64,000 bases of DNA, taken from Nymphalis io. Taxonomy: Eukaryota > Arthropoda > Insecta > Lepidoptera > Nymphalidae. The position numbers and the translations under genes are program-made. Location of the stretch: the NCBI RefSeq assembly GCF_905147045.1, contig NC_065911.1:4340001-4404000 (forward strand). Reading direction: 5' to 3'. Below the pieces are notes generated by a model that saw only the letters and a program-made list of their open reading frames with translations, searched no databases and was not told where the DNA came from. Of this stretch, positions 46,901-55,798 are shown one piece after another (within the stretch, counting starts at the first letter, position 1; every line of letters begins with the position of its first letter).

Positions 46901-49900
46901 CTTTGGAGCTTATTCCACCACGCTGCTCCAATGCGGGTTGGTGGAATACACATGTGGCAGAATTTCAGTGAAATTAGACACATGCAGGTTTCCTCACGAT
47001 GTTTTCCTTCACCGTAAAGCACGAGATGAATTATAAACACAAATTAAGCACATGAAAATTCAGTGGTGCTTGCCCGGGTTTGAACCCACGATCATCGGTT
47101 AAGATTCACATGTTCTTACCACTGGGCCATCTCGGCTCTTTCTTTCTATACGAAAAAAATTATTTTCTTATTAAGATAACCTGTTGGAAAACTTCTAAAT
47201 AAGCAAACACTAATATAAGACAACGGATTATATTCGATCTATCAAATTACGTTTTTGAACTTCCAAAAGCCAACATGAAAAGTGCTCCAGTTATTTTTTT
47301 TTAAATTTTTTTTATAATAGCACACTTACAACATACATACAAAGTATTGAAAAGATTAATTCATAAAACAATAATAGTATATCTAATATGCATGTCAATT
47401 GCAAGTATAGCACTTCCAGATTCATCTAATCAAATTCAAATTAAAATTAACAAGAAATAATCAGTAATTAAAAAAAATGTTAAAATTAAATAATAAATAA
47501 TGTCATTGTTATAATAAAAAATCAATCGGCGAAGTCATAAATAAAAATTATTAAAAGTATTAATTAAAACTAATCATGCATTTTATAATAATTAAGTAAC
47601 TCATTTCTAAAGATTGAGGGAGAGTCACAAAAAATGTCAATGTCCGGAATTGATTAAACGATATCGTTATATTTATTACACAACCGTACCAAGGGAGCTT
47701 GTTTACCAATATGAGACTACGCTAGGAGTATGAAATATTTTGTGGGTGTAAATACTTCTGTGTTATCAAAAGTACAATCAAAATCCAAAATGGGCAAGTC
47801 GGTTCTTATATGCATATATATATTTATAAATCGCTGTTGTAAAGTTTCGGCTGGACCAGTAAATTGTATAAGTAATGGATAGTAGTGTTTTTTTTTTGTA
47901 ATTTTGTATATATTGTTTTATAAGCACTGTTGAGTCGTTATGTTACAGTACATATAACTGGAAAACAACAATCACGACCGAATGTAGATTACAACAAAGA
48001 ACCGACAATGACCTCAGTTCTCTATTTCACCAATTTACATAAATATCAACATAACATAATTTCTTTATATTTTACCGTTTTTATAACGAGGAATAATTCC
48101 GTACTTCAACTTCATTGACGTAATTCGGGCATCACGCAATACGAACGTCACGGCATGTTATTTGTACCATGACTTATAGGGAGAAGGAACCATAAGTACA
48201 ATATTTATTTATGTAACACTTTATTATATCGGAAATAAGACATTTTTAAAGGTTCTACAAGAATGAACTAAGTACAAAGGCGTGCATGCAAATTGTATGT
48301 TTTAATTGAATAGAACAAAATGCTAAAATAATTTTTATATAGTTGTTATTTTAAGTTAGTTATCATGGTTATACAAAGTCGAAATAATCTTTAATTTTTA
48401 TTTCTTCCTGTTTTTAATGTCCGATCCGTAAAAAATACAATAATATTGGATTATTAGTGGCATTGTTTTAAGTACCGCTTAGATTTTTTATTAATTCGTC
48501 GCCTTTCAAAGTTATAACAATTTAAAGTATATTAAAATATTTATTTATGTTTTTAGGATACTTTAGTATTCCATGTATAAAATAAATTTAATGCGGGTAA
48601 AGCCGCAGGGCAGAGCAAGGGGCGCAGTAGACGATTATATTCCATTTAATAGCCCTAGGTGTAGGCTTGCGTTCCAGTTTGAAGGATGAGTGAGCCAGTG
48701 TTACTACAGGCACAAGGGACATAACATCTTCGTTCCCAAGGTTGGCGATGTAAGCAACGGTTAATACTTCTTACTTCGCCAATGGTATATGGTAACCACT
48801 CAACACCATTTGCCCGTCCGCTTACCTACTTGAGAGTTTAGACATAATTCTTACTGTCGATGTGAAAGTGAGTTTGTTTGTTCTGCTTTCACACCTCATC
48901 GCGTCAAACTAACGTCATATATACACACATATGTAATAACATACTTACATGTACAAGTTTGTGATTTTTTTCTATCGAGATTTTTTTTGTCCTAACATAT
49001 ATACATACCTCTACCCCGAACTCTATTATATATTATTTACAGTGATTAATTGAAAAAAAAACATTATTATGGCATCACAGCGACTGGTTTAAAAAACTAA
49101 TATATGTATGTATGTATGTAAGTATGTACATATAAGTGTATATATATATACACATACATATTGGAATGGGTGGCAATCGTCGAAAGATTTTCAGCTTAAG
49201 TAATTATCCAGTTTTTGTCCCAATAACCATTATTACGGTATTACGAGTATAAATCAGAAAAATGTAAACATTCGAAGACATTTCTTGATTTTTTTTATAT
49301 CGAGAAAATGTTTTACGTTTTTGATTTGATTTTATTTTTGACTATGAACTAGATTTACCCAAACAAAATGAAATAAGAGCAATTAGCAATTTTGCTTTAG
49401 GAGTGGTTAACCTCTTTTTACAGTGCAAATTTCTGTGTGCGGCTCGGAACAGCAACATTGGCCATCAGATTAACCATTTGCTCCTTTGCCGTCCTATTTC
49501 AAATGAAAAGAGATATTTTCCATTGCGGTTGAATTTAGCACCACAAAGCTGCTTTTCGGATTTGAAACTATGATCTTTAATTAAAATCTACGTGTTCTGA
49601 GTTCCAGCTCTTAAAAAGACACCATTGTAAGTGCCACTATGTAAAATAATACCCTTTTAATTTATTATTAAAATTTTTGCGACAAATTAATGAAATTAAT
49701 TACCTTTTTGGGCTCGACAGAAAACAGGACAGGTCGTTATGACTCACTCTAGGGTTGACAGAATGTTTAATAACATACATGACATAATAAAAAAATAACT
49801 AAGATGATTTTTTTCCGTTATAACATATATTTATATATATATATGCAATGATGACAAAATTAAATAATACACGGCGCCCAATCTCAGGGGACACTAGCCA

Positions 49901-52900
49901 ACTGTGCAGGATATATTATGTTGCCCAAGCATGTGCGCAAACATTCTATTCCCTTTGACTGCCTCGTTGGTCTAGTGGCTTGATATGAGGCCGCAGACTC
50001 GGAGGTCCTGGGTTCAATTCCCAGGTCGGACATGATTTGATGCTTTCCGAGGCTGTTAAGCATTCCGGGCTGCTATTGAAAATTTTTTGTTAGAAAAGCC
50101 CAACTACTTTATATCGGGCCAACTTTGAACACAGGACTTTGGTATCTGCGGTCTTGTAGCTAGCAACTAGACCATCGAGGCAGGCATTTTTTTTTAAATT
50201 AAATCGTGGATATAAAAAATAGTATTATTATTATAAACATTATTTTGTCAACCCTACAAAGGGAACAAATTAGGCTAAATTAGAATGACTCTCTAGATAC
50301 ATGAGGTGTGACGGATTGAATAGGTGGCGTACAGCCGCTTATATGTACATACCACACCCACTCATCATTTTTTCTACTGCCATGCTTAGTTTTATTGTAT
50401 TTCAGCTGGAAGGGTGAGACAGTGTAACTACTGACTCAAGGGTACAAAACATATTAGTTCTTCAGGTTTGTGGCGCATTGGCGATGTAAGGGATAATGAG
50501 TATCTCTTACAGTGTCTATGTATGGTCGGAATAATTTTAAAAAATGGGCGCACATTCTAAAACTATTTTTAACTCTATACTAAGATACACTATATCTCAT
50601 TTTATTACTACAATATATCTTATAAGGCAAAAAGCCGTTATATCATCAATTAACCTCACTACTGCTACAACAGTTAGAGTATGTTTATATAGAGTGATGT
50701 TATATAGTTGGTTCTTCGGATCACGGCCTTATATCTACTAAAGTGCCACAGGCCAAGCTGCCGCCATCAACGGTATGCAAACGTCGCGTTTGGCACTATA
50801 AGTCAGCAGATTGGGACGGTATGCGCGATTACTATGCGTCAGTCCCTTGGAAGGAACGTTGCTTCAGTGGGAATGACCCGACAGCTAGTGCCGCTGCTGT
50901 TGCTAATGAGATCATGTTAGGAATGGAATACTACATTCCTAGCTCAGATCTCATCAATAGGGGTACGCGTAACCGTTGGTTCACTCGTGAATGTGCCGAC
51001 GCTGTATCATCTAAGCAGGCGGCATATCACGCGTGGATCAACGGCTGCATTAGCGGGGCATCTAACATTGACTCACTGAAAGCAAACTACATTAAAAATT
51101 CCAAGTCCTGTAGGAAGGCATACACGAGAGCGGATGCACAGCGCATTGTACAGATTGGTCATGACCTTATTTCGCATCCTAGGGGCTCCCGTAGCTTCTG
51201 GCGTCTGACCAAGTCTGTGCAAAACAATTTCTGCCAACCTTCGCTGCCACCGCTCAGAAATCCGGACGGATCGCTAGCTCACAGTCCGCAGGAGAAAGCC
51301 GACCTCCTGGCTAAACTCTTTGCCGACAACTCTGTGATCGATGATTGTAGTGCGCAGCCACCAACAATACCTTCATGTGGCCACACGATGCCTGACATCA
51401 AAATCAGGCAACGTGATGTGCGTGCGGAGCTGCAATCACTTGATATACAGAAAGCTAGTGGTCCCGATGGAATACCAGCCATAGTGCTGAAGAAGTGCGC
51501 AGCGGAGCTGTCTCCTGTGTTATCGCGCCTGTTCCAACTTTCTCTCTCTTCGGGATTTGTGCCGGAGGCTTGGAGAAGAGCTAATGTGCAAGCGGTTCCC
51601 AAAAAAGGGGATCGGTCTGACCCGGCAAATTATCGGCCAATAGCTATCACCTCAATACTTTGTAAGTTGATGGAACGGATTTTAAACAACCAACTGATCC
51701 ATTACCTAGAAGATCACTGTCTAATTAATGATCGTCAGTACGGGTTTCGACCAAAACGGTCCACAGGTGATCTTTTAGCGTACGTAACACACCTCTGGGG
51801 TGAAGCAATCGACAAACATGGAGAATCGTTGGCTGTCAGCCTCGATATCTCCAAGGCTTTCGACAGGGTCTGGCACAGAAGTCTTCTCTCCAAGCTACCG
51901 GCATATGGTCTGCCTGCTCAGCTATGCACCTGGATTGCCAGCTTCCTACACAAGCGTAGCCTTCGTGTTTTAGTAGATGGTTGCGCTTCACAATTCTATG
52001 TAGTGAATGCTGGGGTCCCCCAGGGATCTGTGCTATCTCCCACACTCTTTCTTTTGCATATCAATGATATGCTCTCTCTTGGGAACATACATTGCTATGC
52101 AGAGGATAGTACAGTGCATGGTGGATACCACGGACGCGCAGTGGCTGGGCGGGCGGAAACTGAGGAGAGGCGGGAGAATCTTGTCATTGAACTCGATAGG
52201 ACGTTAGAGCTCATCGCCAAATGGGGTTCTGATAATCTTGTTGATTTTAATGCCAAGAAAACACAGGTATGCGCTCTCACAGAGAAAAAGTCACCATTTT
52301 CCCCTCTTCCCTCCCTCTGTGGCACACCGCTGATGATACAAAGCAAAATCGCCATGCTGGGGATGGACGTCCGCTGCGACCTTAGTCTAAGGAATTACAT
52401 CGAGGCTATTATAAAAACTGCTTCACGGAAACTCGGAGTTCTGAACAAGGTGCGGCGTTTTTTCACGCCACAACAACTGTGTCTGTTATACAAAACACAG
52501 GTGCGGTCTTGCGTTGAATATTGCTCGCACCTTTGGGATGGCTCCGCTAAGCACCTACTGGAGGCCTTGGACCGGTTGCAGCGACATGCAGTACGCATTA
52601 TTGGCGACGTAAAGGTCACAAACACCCTTGAACCTTTACAATTGCGTCGCGAGATAGCAGCACTGAGCGCTTTCTATCGACTGTATCACGGCGAGTGCTC
52701 TGAGGAATTATTCTCTCTAATTCCTGCTTCCCCCTTCCTTCTTAAGTTCACGCGAGCTGGTTCTCGATGTCACCGCCTAATTGTGACATCAATTCCATCG
52801 CGCACAAAGAAATTTGGCAACTCCTTTCTTTGTCGCACTACCAAAAAATGGAATTCCTTACCAGCTCACGTGTTCCCCTCCTCTTACAACCCGGGTTCCT

Positions 52901-53626
52901 TCAAACGAGGCGTGAAGAGGCATCTTGCGGGCCGGCAAGGCGGGGACGGCTAGTACAGAACATTCTTCCCGACTGTACTGGCCGTCGTCGCGTTTGGACT
53001 CTACTACCACTTACCATCAGGTGGAGTAGAGTCATTTGCCATCCCGGGGCATATAAATAAAAAAAAATAATAATAATCTCAATAAACGGTTATCTAACGC
53101 AAATATATATTTTTCATTTGGACTGGTACTTCCTGAGATTAGCGTAACAAACAAATTCTTTACATTATTAATATAGAGAGTGACAGTTTTCAAGCGAAAT
53201 CATTCAATAAATAAAACGACTTCCATGTTCTACATAGTTACATAATGAATAAACATAAGATTATATCGCGTGAATGAATTCATTAAGTTGTAATTAATAA
53301 AAACAATGAAAGTGTTCTAAGGAAATGTGCAATTGTTAATCACGAACCATGTGTATTAGTAAATAAAAAACTTATACTGCTTATGTAGACTATATATTAA
53401 TTAATGAAAGTAATTAATAAGATTTTACGCAATTGATCAAATATAAAAATTTGTCATTCATTTCTAGAGCGAATTCTACTAATCTATAACGATTAAAATA
53501 CGTTCCCGATTCGGGAACGTATTTTACGTTCCCGATTCGATTATAAAAAATAAATAAAAAGTAGTTGTGACAAATTTCAAGTCAATCAGGCGCATAGTAT
53601 AGGAGATCTCGTGTTGAGTGGTATTT

Positions 53627-53669
<43 letters not shown>

Positions 53670-53885
53670 AACCGTAACAGCCTGTGAATGTCCCACTGCT
53701 GGGCTAAAGGCCTCCTCTCCTCTTTTTGAGAAGAAGGTTTGGAGCTTATTCCACCACGCTGCTCCAATGCGGGTTGGTAGAATTCACATGTGGCAGAATT
53801 TCAGTGAAATTAGACACATGCAGGTTTCCTCACGATGTTTACCTTCACCGTAAAGCACGAGATGAATTATAATCACAAATTAAGC

Positions 53886-53918
<33 letters not shown>

Positions 53919-55748
53919 TAACAGATTTATGACATACTAGCTGACCTGTGGTCGATTGGCCGAACATTAATAAAATTGTCTCGCATATTTGATATTTTAA
54001 ATGATAGCTTAAACTATGCAACCAAATTGTAAAAAATTAAATTTATCTTAATAAAATTTCCTTGGTAATAAAGCAATTTATTTCTAAATAGATTGAGGTG
54101 TTGTATATGAAAAAAAATCGTCTAATAGAAATATCACTCAATAGATTGCGACACGGTCGCGGTTCCATACCTATGTCGTATTATCTCTTTTAACCATTGG
54201 TCCAAATGCAGTAAACGAAAAGGTAAATTATTTTATTTATATAAAAACTACTTTTTGTGACTTAAATATAAAAGTTAGATATACTCTCGCTAACTATCGT
54301 AGGCATTATCAAGCTCTATAACTTTTCTATAGAAATCAATCATATATGTCTCATCGTTAATGCTGCGTTCGTAAGAAACGTTTTCGTTCGACCGTTTTTT
54401 CTCCGACTTACTTTGCAAACCACTACCACAAAAAAGTCTTTTGACACTCACAAATGATGAGGCTTTCTATTGGTAAAAGAATTTTCAAAATCGGTTCAGT
54501 AGATCCAGAAATTACCCCCCACAACCTCACAAACTTTACTTCTTTATAATAATAGTATAAATATAGATATAACAAAAGAAAAAAAAAATTAAGAACCTCC
54601 TGGCTTTTTTGAAGTCGCTTAAAACAAATGCAATTTTTTCAATACTTTTTCAAGCCTAATACTTATTAAAATGCTCTTAAAAATCATTAATGTATTAGGA
54701 TGAAAATACATTATAGTAAATGGAAATCTATTTTCATATTTCCTTTCATTCCTTAAGCAAAACAATATATTAAATGATTAAGCTTGATAAGTAATATAAG
54801 TCATAAAATAACATACGCCTAAATTTGGGCCAAGCTTTAAAATATTAACTTAACATCTGACTGACGGTTACGTACAAACATAAATAACTTTTAATATTGT
54901 TATTTTTAGAAAATATTAGATCGCACCAATAGTTCGTAGCATTTTGTAATAGCTTCCTCATTGGTTTAGTGGTTAACAAGGATACCGGTCATGGGTTAAA
55001 ATTCGGGTCGGTATAAAAAATATCGAGTTATAACTTCAAGAGATTTTCAGATGCAGATTGGAGTTTGCAAGTGGCAGGGCTATTTAAATATCACAAAGCT
55101 ATTTGCTTAGAAATAGAAATCTATAAGAGTAAAATATTTCATAGGGAATAAATATTAGATGTGCACTCAGAAAATAAATCTAACCAGAAATACTATCCAT
55201 GTATGTGTGAAGAAAGAAGCAACGTTTCCAATTCTTTTTCTTTCTTACACACGTATGTGTGTGTGTGTGTGTGTGTGTGTGTTTGTACTTACTTAATAAT
55301 TCCATCTTCGATGTAAACGTCAGCATCTTCCATGCCATCCTCGTTGACCACCCGACCATTCTTTATGAGCAGCCGGTTCTGGGAACTCTGAAAACAATGA
55401 CGACATTTTAAAAATATGTAACTTCATACAATTAGGAACATGATAAAATAAGCTTATATATAAATAAAATAATTTATAATATAAAATAAATTCTGCTTTG
55501 CTTAGGGCTTTACAAGTAGCTCTGGCATCAAGTAAACGTGTTTCGTGATCAGCTGTACGAGACGTCTTTTATTCAAACAGTTTATTTGTTTGAAGGAACA
55601 GTGTGTTTCGAATAATATAGGATTCACAACCCATATTTTATAATAAAAATTAAATAAAAACTGATTTTTAAAGAGTAAATTTAGATTAAATTTATTTAGG
55701 ATATAACGTATACTGGAACAAAGTTATAATTAATATCATAACTAAATC

Positions 55749-55798
<50 letters not shown>

